Part shown: positions 1-6,498 of the stretch, piece after piece | How positions within the stretch are numbered: the stretch's first letter is position 1 | How the letters are laid out: each line of letters starts with the position of its first letter | From: Desulfobacteraceae bacterium | GTDB taxonomy: Bacteria; Desulfobacterota; Desulfobacteria; Desulfobacterales; Desulfosalsimonadaceae | Direction of reading: 5' to 3' | DNA: 10,021 nt | Assembly (NCBI GenBank): GCA_027353395.1 | Contig: DAIEHU010000070.1 | Coordinates: forward strand, 1 to 10,021 | Notes under the pieces: model-generated | Database searches by the model: none | What the model was told of the DNA's origin: nothing | The model's input: only the letters and a program-made list of their open reading frames with translations | Program-made: the position numbers and the translations under genes

Positions 1-102
1 GAGTGGCGGTTGTAAATTATGATATCGCCTGATTGCAATTGACAATTTGGCCTGGAAATGCCAATCTAAGACAATCAAACATCCCTGCCTGGTTTTCTTT
101 TT

Positions 103-2886
103 ATGACGTTTCTTGAAACGGACGGCCCTGTGAACAATACAAACATCAGAACCCATGATTTTCCGTTTCCTTCGATACCCAGGATTCTGGCCGCCAAAGC
201 CAGGTCTTCCCGCACCTCGGATTTTCTCGCCGCTCTGAAACGGTTGCGATACGACGTTTTGCCGCTTGCGGAAACATCCGAGGCGGCCCTGTCCTCAGCC
301 CAGACCGGCCCGCCGGAACTGGTTTTCATGGATATCCATTTGCCCGGTCGTGTTACCGCATTTGAAGCTGCTCTGGCGATCCGGTCCCAACCGGAAGTTC
401 CGGTGGTGTTTCTCTGTGAAAGGGGAGAGGCGGACCAAATCCCTGCAACCAGTCTTTTCATGCCGTTTGGGTATCTGGAGATGCCGGCGGTTGACACCGA
501 TATCGCGCGGATGGTGGAAACAGCCCTTCACGCCGCAAACCTTCAAAAACGCGCAAGGATTGCGGAACAGGTTCGTGATCAGGTGGAAGAGAGCTATCAT
601 CTGCTGGCGGACAACGTCAATGACGTGATTTTTACACTGGATATGGACTTAAACTACACTTATATCAGCCCGTCCATTAAAACCCAGCGCGGTTATGACT
701 GCTGGGAGGTGGTCGGAAAACCCATCCAGCAAATGGTCACGCCGGATTCCCTGATCAAGATATTTCCATTGTTTGCTGAAGAAATGCAGTTGGAAGCTTC
801 CGGGCAGGCCGACCCGAATCGCTCCAAGTCGATGGAAGTCGAACTTTATCGTAAGGACGGTGAAACCATTTGGGTGGAATCCAAATTTTCCTTTCTCCGG
901 GATGAAAACCAACGGCCAGTAGGCGTTATCGGCGTCAACCGGGATATCACGGAACGCAAAAAAATCATCACCCAGCTTCAGGAAAGCGAAGAAAAATTCC
1001 GGGCGCTGGCTGAAGCCTGCCCGTTCGCCATCATGATATACCAAAACGATTACTGGGTGTATGTGAACCCGGCGGCGGAATATATATCCGGCTATTCCCG
1101 TGAGGAGCTTTATCAAATGCAGTTCTGGGTGATCGTTCATCCGGATTTTCAACCCTTGGTTCGCCAGAGGGGAAAGCAGCGCCAGGCCGGACAGCAGGCG
1201 CCGCCCGCGTATGATTTTAAAATCATCAACAAGACCGGGAATGATGTCTGGGTCTCGCTTTCCGGCGGCATATTGACATATGAAGGCAAGCCTGCGGGCC
1301 TTATTACGGTGATCGATATCAATGAGCGGAAAAAGGCGGAGGCTGACTTGCGGGAAAGCGAGGAAAAGTATCGGACCATTCTTGAAAGCATTGAGGATGG
1401 GTATTACGAGGTGGATATTGCCGGTAATCTCACATTTTATAACGACATGCTTTGCCGCATTTCCGGCTATACGCGGGAAGAGATCGCCAAAGCCAACTAT
1501 CACCAATACATGGATGCGGAAAACGCGGCCAAAATTTTATCAACATTCAGGGGCGTTTTTGAGACCAAAATTCCGGCACGGGCGTGTGTTTTTAAACTGA
1601 TCCAGAAAGATGGCCTGTTTCGTTATCTTGAGGTTTCCGTATCCCTGATTGAGGACGCATCAGGCCAGCCAGCCGGGTTCCGGGGCATTATCCGGGACAT
1701 CAACGACCGTGTGCTGGCGGAGGAACAAAAATCGAAACTGGAAACCCAGTTACAGCATGCTCAGAAAATGGAGGCCATCGGCACCCTGGCGGGCGGGGTC
1801 GCGCATGATTTCAACAATATCCTCCAAGGCATCAATGGTTATACCCAGCTGCTGCTGCTCAAAAAAACGGCGGATCATCCGGATTACCCGAAATTGCTTC
1901 AGATTCAGCAGGCCGGCGACCGGGCGGCCCGCTTGATTGACCAGCTTTTGACCTTCAGCCGGAAGATGGAAGGCCATCGCCGTTCCCTTTATCTGAATCA
2001 TGAAATCCGTCAGGCCGAGCAGATATTAAAACAGACGGTTCCCAGAATGATTCACATCGAGCTGGATCTTGAAGATGGTTTATGGCCGGTTCATGCGGAC
2101 CCCATCCATATTGAACAGATCCTTTTGAACTTAGGGAGCAATGCGGCGGACGCCATGCCGGATGGCGGCAGGCTGACCATTGAAACCGCCAACACCCTCA
2201 TAGACAATGCTTACTGTAAGAATCATCTGGGCGCAGCCCCCGGTGAATATGTCATGCTGATGGTTTCAGATACCGGGTGCGGCATGGATCCGAATACCGT
2301 TACGCATATTTTCGATCCTTTTTTTACGACCAAAGGCGTCGGTAAAGGCACCGGCCTGGGGCTGGCGTCGGTTTACGGGATTGTCAAAAGTCACGGCGGG
2401 TACATCACCTGCTATACGGAACCGGGGAAGGGCACGGCCTTTAAAATCTATTTTCCGGCTATATCGCAACCGGCGGAGATTCTGAAGCCCGTTTCGCCGG
2501 AACCCGCTCTGCCGGCTGGGTCGGAAACCATTCTGGTGGTGGATGACGAGGTGGCCATCCGGGAAGCGGCGGCCGAAATGTTGAGCTATTTCGGCTATTC
2601 GGTCATCAGCGCTGAAAACGGCGAAGACGCGTTACATATTTACCGGGAACGAAGCGGTGATATTGATCTTGTCGTCATGGACCTGAGCATGCCGGGCATG
2701 GGTGGATATCAGTGCCTGAACGAGATTCTGGCGGTGAACCCCCGCGCCAGAATCATTATCAGCAGCGGTTACGCCACTCAGGGAAACGCCCGGGAGGCCA
2801 TGCAATACGGGGCTGCCGGATTTATCGGGAAACCCTATCAACTGTCGGATTTGATCATGCGGGTAAGGGCTGTCCTGGATAAGTAA
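103..2886 (+). CDS. Hybrid sensor histidine kinase (degenerate REC - 3 PAS - HisKA - HATPase - REC)
   Basis: A 927-residue sensor kinase that probably autophosphorylates a histidine and passes the phosphate to its own C-terminal receiver. No membrane segment is visible, so it should be cytosolic. Domain order: a receiver-like domain at about 27-148 (aspartate D77 in FMDIHLPG), PAS domains at about 165-287, 295-413 and 420-540, a dimerisation/phosphoacceptor domain with H568 in GGVAHDFNN, an ATPase domain with N680, DTGCGM (723-728), FDPFFTTK and GKGTGLGL (747-754), and a C-terminal receiver with DDE at 814-816, D860, S887/S888 and K910. The kinase core and C-terminal receiver look complete. 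The N-terminal receiver lacks the usual acidic pair and the conserved lysine, so it is probably not switched normally. Neither the ATG at 103 nor the in-frame GTG at 130 has a good ribosome binding site, so the start is uncertain; an in-frame stop at 67-69 limits extension. No response-regulator partner lies in the window, and the signal is unknown. Confidence 0.95.
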   Translation: MTFLETDGPVNNTNIRTHDFPFPSIPRILAAKARSSRTSDFLAALKRLRYDVLPLAETSEAALSSAQTGPPELVFMDIHLPGRVTAFEAALAIRSQPEVPVVFLCERGEADQIPATSLFMPFGYLEMPAVDTDIARMVETALHAANLQKRARIAEQVRDQVEESYHLLADNVNDVIFTLDMDLNYTYISPSIKTQRGYDCWEVVGKPIQQMVTPDSLIKIFPLFAEEMQLEASGQADPNRSKSMEVELYRKDGETIWVESKFSFLRDENQRPVGVIGVNRDITERKKIITQLQESEEKFRALAEACPFAIMIYQNDYWVYVNPAAEYISGYSREELYQMQFWVIVHPDFQPLVRQRGKQRQAGQQAPPAYDFKIINKTGNDVWVSLSGGILTYEGKPAGLITVIDINERKKAEADLRESEEKYRTILESIEDGYYEVDIAGNLTFYNDMLCRISGYTREEIAKANYHQYMDAENAAKILSTFRGVFETKIPARACVFKLIQKDGLFRYLEVSVSLIEDASGQPAGFRGIIRDINDRVLAEEQKSKLETQLQHAQKMEAIGTLAGGVAHDFNNILQGINGYTQLLLLKKTADHPDYPKLLQIQQAGDRAARLIDQLLTFSRKMEGHRRSLYLNHEIRQAEQILKQTVPRMIHIELDLEDGLWPVHADPIHIEQILLNLGSNAADAMPDGGRLTIETANTLIDNAYCKNHLGAAPGEYVMLMVSDTGCGMDPNTVTHIFDPFFTTKGVGKGTGLGLASVYGIVKSHGGYITCYTEPGKGTAFKIYFPAISQPAEILKPVSPEPALPAGSETILVVDDEVAIREAAAEMLSYFGYSVISAENGEDALHIYRERSGDIDLVVMDLSMPGMGGYQCLNEILAVNPRARIIISSGYATQGNAREAMQYGAAGFIGKPYQLSDLIMRVRAVLDK

Positions 2887-3003
2887 TTCCAATTCCAAAT
2901 CAAAGTGATATCAAGGCGGTGAGGGGCGACGGAGGCGTACAGTTGGTACGTTGAGGAGCCGAGACGAACCAACGAAGATAGCGCTATGATTTGGGATTGG
3001 AAT
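2886..3003. repeat. 118-base imperfect palindromic intergenic element
   Basis: The arms 2886-2902 and 2987-3003 are inverted copies with 16 of 17 bases matching. A second dyad at the centre pairs CGTAC (2936-2940) with GTACG (2946-2950) around a 5-base loop. The two dyads are centred within about 2 bases of each other, and weaker matches such as GATATC versus GCTATC lie between them, so the whole unit is one imperfect palindrome. The left arm shares the last base of the kinase stop codon. It has no T-tract, so it is not a standard terminator. It could be a REP/MITE-like dispersed element or a folded 3' end of the kinase mRNA. No second copy was seen in the window. Confidence 0.7.
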
Positions 3004-3305
3004 AAGGTGTATGGGTTAAAAAGGACTATAGCAATTTCGCCGGGCATCTGTTTTACGGTTCGGCGCTTGTCAATTCAGGGGACCGAACCATTGCCGGGGC
3101 ACGGAGCTGCTTCTGGGAAGGATTCTGCAACCTGCCACTTTCAATTCATTTTTATCATTTAATACCTAAAAAAAATCCCAGATCAGCCATGTGGTGTTTG
3201 ACCCGGCGAAAGTCCGTGACGCGGTGCTGGGAGCGGCGGTGTAAATGAATTTTATATCATTTCAAATAGCTTTATATTCAAATCCAGAAAAGGAAAATTT
3301 AAACG
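3004..3305. other. Gene-free stretch with possible eroded coding sequence
   Basis: No intact gene is visible here. A plus-strand frame stays open for roughly 80 codons up to a TGA at about 3245-3247 but has no start codon near its beginning and a composition that is not clearly coding. Another frame, 3170-3244, gives a short peptide ending VFDPAKVRDAVLGAAV before a TAA, which reads like the C-terminal tail of a lost gene. A 7-base-pair hairpin, GGTTCGG (3057-3063) with CCGAACC (3083-3089), has a 19-base loop and no T-run. The last 60 bases are AT-rich and probably carry the promoter of the following gene, though I cannot assign its boxes with confidence. Confidence 0.4.
3170..3244 (+). pseudogene. 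Possible C-terminal remnant of an unidentified gene
   Basis: Between an in-frame TAA at 3167-3169 and a TAA at 3242-3244 lie 24 sense codons whose product ends VFDPAKVRDAVLGAAV. The stretch is richer in G and C than its flanks and uses third-position G/C codons like the neighbouring genes, whereas the surrounding bases are AT-rich. This is compatible with the tail of a gene whose body has been deleted. The family is not recognised, and a chance open frame of this length is quite possible. Confidence 0.2.
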
Positions 3306-4241
3306 ATGAATAATGATGATCCAATAATTGAAACCGTCGATGAATTATCAATCCCCGATATACTTGAGGCTTTCAGAACATTTGACGGGATTTATAAACG
3401 TGAACACATAGATGCGGCCATCATGCGGAAGCAGGAAATCACCCCCCGCCTGATGGAGATTTTGGAAAATGTCCTTGCTGACCCTGAAAAATATGCTGAA
3501 GATGAGATGCTGTATGACCATATTTATGCGGTCATGCTGCTGGGACATTTTAAGGAACCCAAAGCCCACAAGGTCATTGTCGACCTTTTCAGTCTTCCCG
3601 GCGATACACCGGACCAATTGTTCGGCGATATCTGCACATCAGACCTGCCGGTGGTCTTATTAAATACCTGCGGCGGCGCTGTTGAACCCATCCAATCCAT
3701 GATTTTAAACCGTGAAGCGGATGATTACTGCCGGGTGTCCGCTTGTCAGGCATTGGCCTATGCGGTTGTTGAAGGATACGTATCAAGGGAACAAGCCGTC
3801 GCATTTTTCAATACATTATTTACCGGGGAGGAGGCGGACGAGATATCTGATTTCTGGGGACTCATTGCTGATAATGTCTGTGATTTATATCCGGACGAGA
3901 GCATGGACGTGATCAAGAAGGCGTATGAGGACGATTTGATCATGCCGGGAATCATTCCCTACAGCGCATTTGAGGAAGCATTGGTCATCGGTAAAGATAA
4001 ATGCCTTGAAAAGGTAAAAAGGGATCTTGAAAGGGATAGACTGGATGATATTCACGCCCGTATGTCCTGGTGGTCTTGTTTTAATGAAGAATCTGAAACT
4101 GCTGGGTCTTCAGGCGCGATGAAGAAGGCTTTATTTCCCGGTTATTCACAGCAAGGCCACGCCAAATTGCAAAAGGACGAAAAGAAGAACAAAAAAAAGA
4201 AACGCAAACAGGCCAAGGCTTCAAAGAGAAAGAACCGGTGA
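3306..4241 (+). CDS. DUF1186-like helical-repeat protein with lysine-rich C-terminal tail
   Basis: A 311-residue soluble protein resembling the DUF1186 family, whose biochemical role is not established. Residues about 15-255 are mostly helical and acidic, with HEAT-like helix pairs such as DHIYAVMLLGHFKEPKAH (71-88), a loop LFGDICTSDLPVVLLN (105-120), and a helix with DYCRVSACQALAYAVVEG (140-157). These local patterns, including the position of the GDI and RVSACQAL segments, are the basis for the family call. The C-terminus from about 286 is a run of lysine and arginine (KKNKKKKRK around 293-301). Some family members instead carry a cysteine-containing SEC-C motif there, and none is present here. 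The basic tail could bind nucleic acid or ribosomes, but that is inference. The ATG at 3306 is preceded by AAAAGGAAAA, a usable although distant ribosome binding site. There is no signal peptide or membrane segment. The gene is single, flanked by non-coding or degraded sequence. Confidence 0.85.
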   Translation: MNNDDPIIETVDELSIPDILEAFRTFDGIYKREHIDAAIMRKQEITPRLMEILENVLADPEKYAEDEMLYDHIYAVMLLGHFKEPKAHKVIVDLFSLPGDTPDQLFGDICTSDLPVVLLNTCGGAVEPIQSMILNREADDYCRVSACQALAYAVVEGYVSREQAVAFFNTLFTGEEADEISDFWGLIADNVCDLYPDESMDVIKKAYEDDLIMPGIIPYSAFEEALVIGKDKCLEKVKRDLERDRLDDIHARMSWWSCFNEESETAGSSGAMKKALFPGYSQQGHAKLQKDEKKNKKKKRKQAKASKRKNR

Positions 4242-4269
4242 TAGCAGGAAATATGAAAAGGGAGACGCC

Positions 4270-4426
4270 ATGAAAGACCGCCGTCAGCAGCAAGGCAAAA
4301 CAGATTGAAGATGACTGCAATATTCGCATCGCGGAACCGGGATTGTGCAGCCAGGAATTGACGGACAGGTTCACCTATTATAAGACACCCGAGGGTTTTT
4401 TGATCTCCAAAAGCATGATCAATTAG
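4270..4426 (+). pseudogene. Small gene apparently broken by a one-base frameshift
   Basis: AAAAGGGAG at 4256-4264 is a good ribosome binding site for the ATG at 4270, but that frame ends after 12 codons (TGA 4306-4308). The frame one base later is open from 4274 to a TAG at 4424-4426 and reads like real protein, for example CNIRIAEPGLCSQELTDRF and then YYKTPEGFLISKSMIN. Removing one A from the AAA at 4273-4275 would join the start codon to this frame and yield a protein of about 51 residues beginning MKTAVSS. The product is not recognised. It lies 28 bases after the DUF1186-like gene on the same strand. A sequencing error in the short A-run would explain it equally well, and chance is not excluded. 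Confidence 0.4.
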
Positions 4427-4499
4427 CAAAAATCGTCATTCATTCCCCAGATGACGCGGAATCCGGTGATGCCCAGCAGTTAAGTTGCATATAATTCCG

Positions 4500-5252
4500 T
4501 CATTCATCACTCATCATTTCCCATCGGGTTTGCAGGCGGGTGATTTCTTTTCCCGTGCTTTCGTTGATGATGGCATGAAGGAAATCCATGGACGGGTGAG
4601 TCCCGATGCGCTGGGTTTTTACGGTGACGGGATCGCCGTAAAGGGATTCCCCCAGGTAATTCACGGTGATGGCGGCGGGTCGGCAGGTCCGGATGATGTC
4701 CTGGGGAACGCTTTCGATGCCCCAGACCACATACACCGAATTATTAACGTGGCGGTTAAAGTCCAGATCATGCATCCTGGCGTTAAATGACCGGATCGCA
4801 TGGCTTTGGCTTATTTCCGGCACGGCGGTGAAATCATTTTTGATGGGCTGCTGTAGACCGTCAATCATTTCCGGAGGCAGATGCCTGTTCAGGCGAACCG
4901 GTTTTTTGGTGGCAAGGCTCGTCAGCACCCATGAACTTTTGGACGATATCAGCAGATTGTCATGGTCATCGAACACTTCGTACTGTCTCAGTTCATACAA
5001 ATTCCGGTGCGGATACCGCCAGGTGCGCATCCGTAAATTTTCTTTCCATGCGGGATATCGGAAAATATTTATCTGGTATTGAAATATCACCCAGGCAAGG
5101 CCTCTGGGCAGCAGGTCCATGGCGGACACGCCCATTTCGGCGCTGTGGTCGCTGGCGATATTCTGAAAATAATTTAAGATATTGACAGGTTTAAGGCTTC
5201 CGTTGACGCCGGTTTCCGCATAGCGGACATTAATCTTCTGTTCGTGTATCAT
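4500..5252 (-). CDS. Acyl-ACP thioesterase (FatA/FatB-like, double hotdog)
   Basis: A 250-residue cytosolic enzyme expected to hydrolyse acyl-acyl carrier protein and release free fatty acid, ending or diverting fatty acid synthesis. The first hotdog half begins near residue 8 with VRYAETGVNGSLKP and continues through SDHSAEMGVSAMDL. The second half carries the diagnostic DLDFNRHVNNSVYVVW, supplying the Asp (164), Asn (166) and His (168) of the FatB-type active site, followed by an acidic residue in YLGESLYGD (about 202). Length and order fit bacterial members of the family. I chose the ATG at 5252 because the protein then begins MIHEQKINVRYAET, as family members do. The alternative TTG at 5294 would place its start in the loop of a strong hairpin. 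No good Shine-Dalgarno is visible before 5252. The gene is last in the minus-strand series, 67 bases after the esterase. Substrate chain length cannot be told from sequence. Confidence 0.9.
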   Translation of the reverse strand: MIHEQKINVRYAETGVNGSLKPVNILNYFQNIASDHSAEMGVSAMDLLPRGLAWVIFQYQINIFRYPAWKENLRMRTWRYPHRNLYELRQYEVFDDHDNLLISSKSSWVLTSLATKKPVRLNRHLPPEMIDGLQQPIKNDFTAVPEISQSHAIRSFNARMHDLDFNRHVNNSVYVVWGIESVPQDIIRTCRPAAITVNYLGESLYGDPVTVKTQRIGTHPSMDFLHAIINESTGKEITRLQTRWEMMSDE

Positions 5253-5274
5253 TTTGTTTTTTAAGAACTCACGA

Positions 5275-5312
5275 TTTTGCAGGGGACGGATCAACCGCCG
5301 CCCCCTGCAAAA
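5275..5312. other. Strong hairpin between esterase and thioesterase genes
   Basis: TTTTGCAGGGG (5275-5285) pairs perfectly with CCCCTGCAAAA (5302-5312). After a single mismatch, CGG (5287-5289) pairs with CCG (5298-5300), leaving an 8-base loop. On both strands the T-run precedes the stem and the A-run follows it, so it lacks the U-tail of a normal intrinsic terminator. It begins 7 bases past the esterase stop codon and may protect that mRNA 3' end or partly separate expression of the two genes. Confidence 0.6.
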
Positions 5313-5319
5313 AAGACAT

Positions 5320-6387
5320 TTAATGGTTTTTCCGCACCCATCCGGCGATTCCGGCGATTGAGAAAACAGCTATTATCATAACAGCCGTCATTCCGTCATG
5401 CATGGGTGTTCTGACCGAAGTGATAAAGCAACTGTTGTCATCATTGTCATGCGTGTCTGCATCGGTTATCTGTTTGTCAACGTTGACCGCCACCATTTCA
5501 TGGGCCTTGGTGGTGGGGTGAATGCTGTCCCAGAACAGGTAATCATCCGCAGGCCCATTGACCGCGCCTGTATAATTGCCGTTCGCATCCAGGGTCATGT
5601 ATGTGCCGGTGGTGTTTGGAAACGCGCCGCTGCTGATCATTTGATTCATATAGGTATAAACATCAAAGGTATAGATGGTGACTCCGGGGAAAAGTTTTTT
5701 AAAATTGGTTAATCCGGTTTCAAGGGCTGAATTAAACGCCACCGTCAACGTGGTTATTGCGGCGATTTCGGCAGGGGTTCTGGAATTGAACGCCGGTGTT
5801 TTCCCAAGATCGGGAAGATTTAGAACCAGAAAATGGGTTGCGCCATCACCGGCAAGTTTGCTCATGGAGTTGATGATATTGTCGATGGCGTTGTTGAGCA
5901 GGGCATTCACGGATGTGGCGGTGGACTCGCCTCTTGCATATTCGAGAAGGTCATTCCCGCCGATCCATATGGTAAAAAGAGTATCTTTTGCCACGAACGC
6001 CGGATTCCCATCCACATATCTGTTGATCTGACCGACCAGGCCCAGTTGCGGCAATTGGCCCTGGTCGGACATCGCCTGGATGTCTGCATTTTCATGCCCG
6101 TCGGTCATTGCGCCGGCAATGGCGTCATTTTCCAGTGTCGCGCCCATGATGGCGGCGAGATATTCAACCCAGACATCCCCGTTTGTCCATGCTTCCAGAG
6201 CGCCGTTTGGATTTGTCACCGGATTATAAAGTCCGATGTATTTTTCAAGCCCGTGGTGATCTGACAGGCTGTCCCCGAAAGCGACGATTTTACCGAAGGA
6301 TTTGGCGAATGCCCCCGCAGGCAGAAGCAGCATCAGGGATAACAGGATGATGATGACGCGCATGAATCTGGTTTTGAATGTTTTCAT
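5320..6387 (-). CDS. Secreted SGNH/GDSL esterase with C-terminal membrane tail
   Basis: A 355-residue exported lipase/esterase of the SGNH family. Residues 1-28 form a signal peptide (basic start, a run of Ile/Leu, AGAFA then cleavage before KSFGK). The four family blocks are present: GDSLSD with nucleophile S40, the oxyanion glycine near 92 in AIAGAMTDGH, GGND with N145, and DSIHP with D287 and H290. This arrangement predicts an active serine hydrolase outside the cytoplasm. The C-terminus has a Cys at 320 in DDNSCFIT, a hydrophobic span at about 332-349, and then RKNH, resembling tripartite protein-sorting tails. The start is set by AGGAGG five bases before the ATG at 6387; an in-frame ATG 27 codons upstream gives an implausible leader. 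The gene is 111 bases after the LpxR-like gene. The natural substrate (phospholipid, wax, glyceride or polysaccharide ester) is unknown. Confidence 0.9.
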   Translation of the reverse strand: MKTFKTRFMRVIIILLSLMLLLPAGAFAKSFGKIVAFGDSLSDHHGLEKYIGLYNPVTNPNGALEAWTNGDVWVEYLAAIMGATLENDAIAGAMTDGHENADIQAMSDQGQLPQLGLVGQINRYVDGNPAFVAKDTLFTIWIGGNDLLEYARGESTATSVNALLNNAIDNIINSMSKLAGDGATHFLVLNLPDLGKTPAFNSRTPAEIAAITTLTVAFNSALETGLTNFKKLFPGVTIYTFDVYTYMNQMISSGAFPNTTGTYMTLDANGNYTGAVNGPADDYLFWDSIHPTTKAHEMVAVNVDKQITDADTHDNDDNSCFITSVRTPMHDGMTAVMIIAVFSIAGIAGWVRKNH

Positions 6388-6390
6388 TTT

Positions 6391-6397
6391 TCCTCCT
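6391..6397 (-). promoter_or_regulatory. Consensus ribosome binding site of the GDSL esterase
   Basis: On the minus strand AAAAGGAGGAAAA stands directly before the ATG at 6387, a near-perfect anti-16S match at good spacing. It decides the start in favour of 6387 over the in-frame ATG at 6468, and is much stronger than the sites before the neighbouring genes, suggesting efficient translation. Confidence 0.85.
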
Positions 6398-6498
6398 TTT
6401 TTAGTTGGAATAAAGCTGGTTTTGGATGGGCTGGGTCTGCGTGCAATACAAATAAACTGCTTTTTCATATGGTTATAGGTTTTACGGGAAGCCTGAGG

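Noticed and set aside
39..67. TTGACA at 39-44 as the -35 box of a promoter for the kinase gene
   Set aside because: At 16-18 bases downstream there is no hexamer resembling TATAAT (CAATCT is the nearest), so only half of a promoter is present.
649..1506. Long minus-strand open frame opposite the kinase
   Set aside because: It lies wholly inside the well-supported kinase gene and its product shows no recognisable motif; it is a shadow of the GC-biased coding frame.
3057..3089. GGTTCGG/CCGAACC hairpin as a terminator
   Set aside because: The 7-bp stem has a 19-base loop and is not followed by a T-run.
5253..5294. TTG start at 5294 giving a 264-residue thioesterase
   Set aside because: The extra 14 residues have no counterpart in the family, and the codon sits in the loop of a strong hairpin that would hide the GGGGGCGG preceding it.
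5398..6264. Several plus-strand open frames opposite the GDSL esterase
   Set aside because: They mirror the esterase gene, overlap one another, and have no ribosome binding sites or family motifs.
6388..6468. ATG at 6468 as the start of the GDSL esterase
   Set aside because: It would place 27 polar residues before the signal peptide, and the consensus AGGAGG just before 6387 clearly marks the true start.
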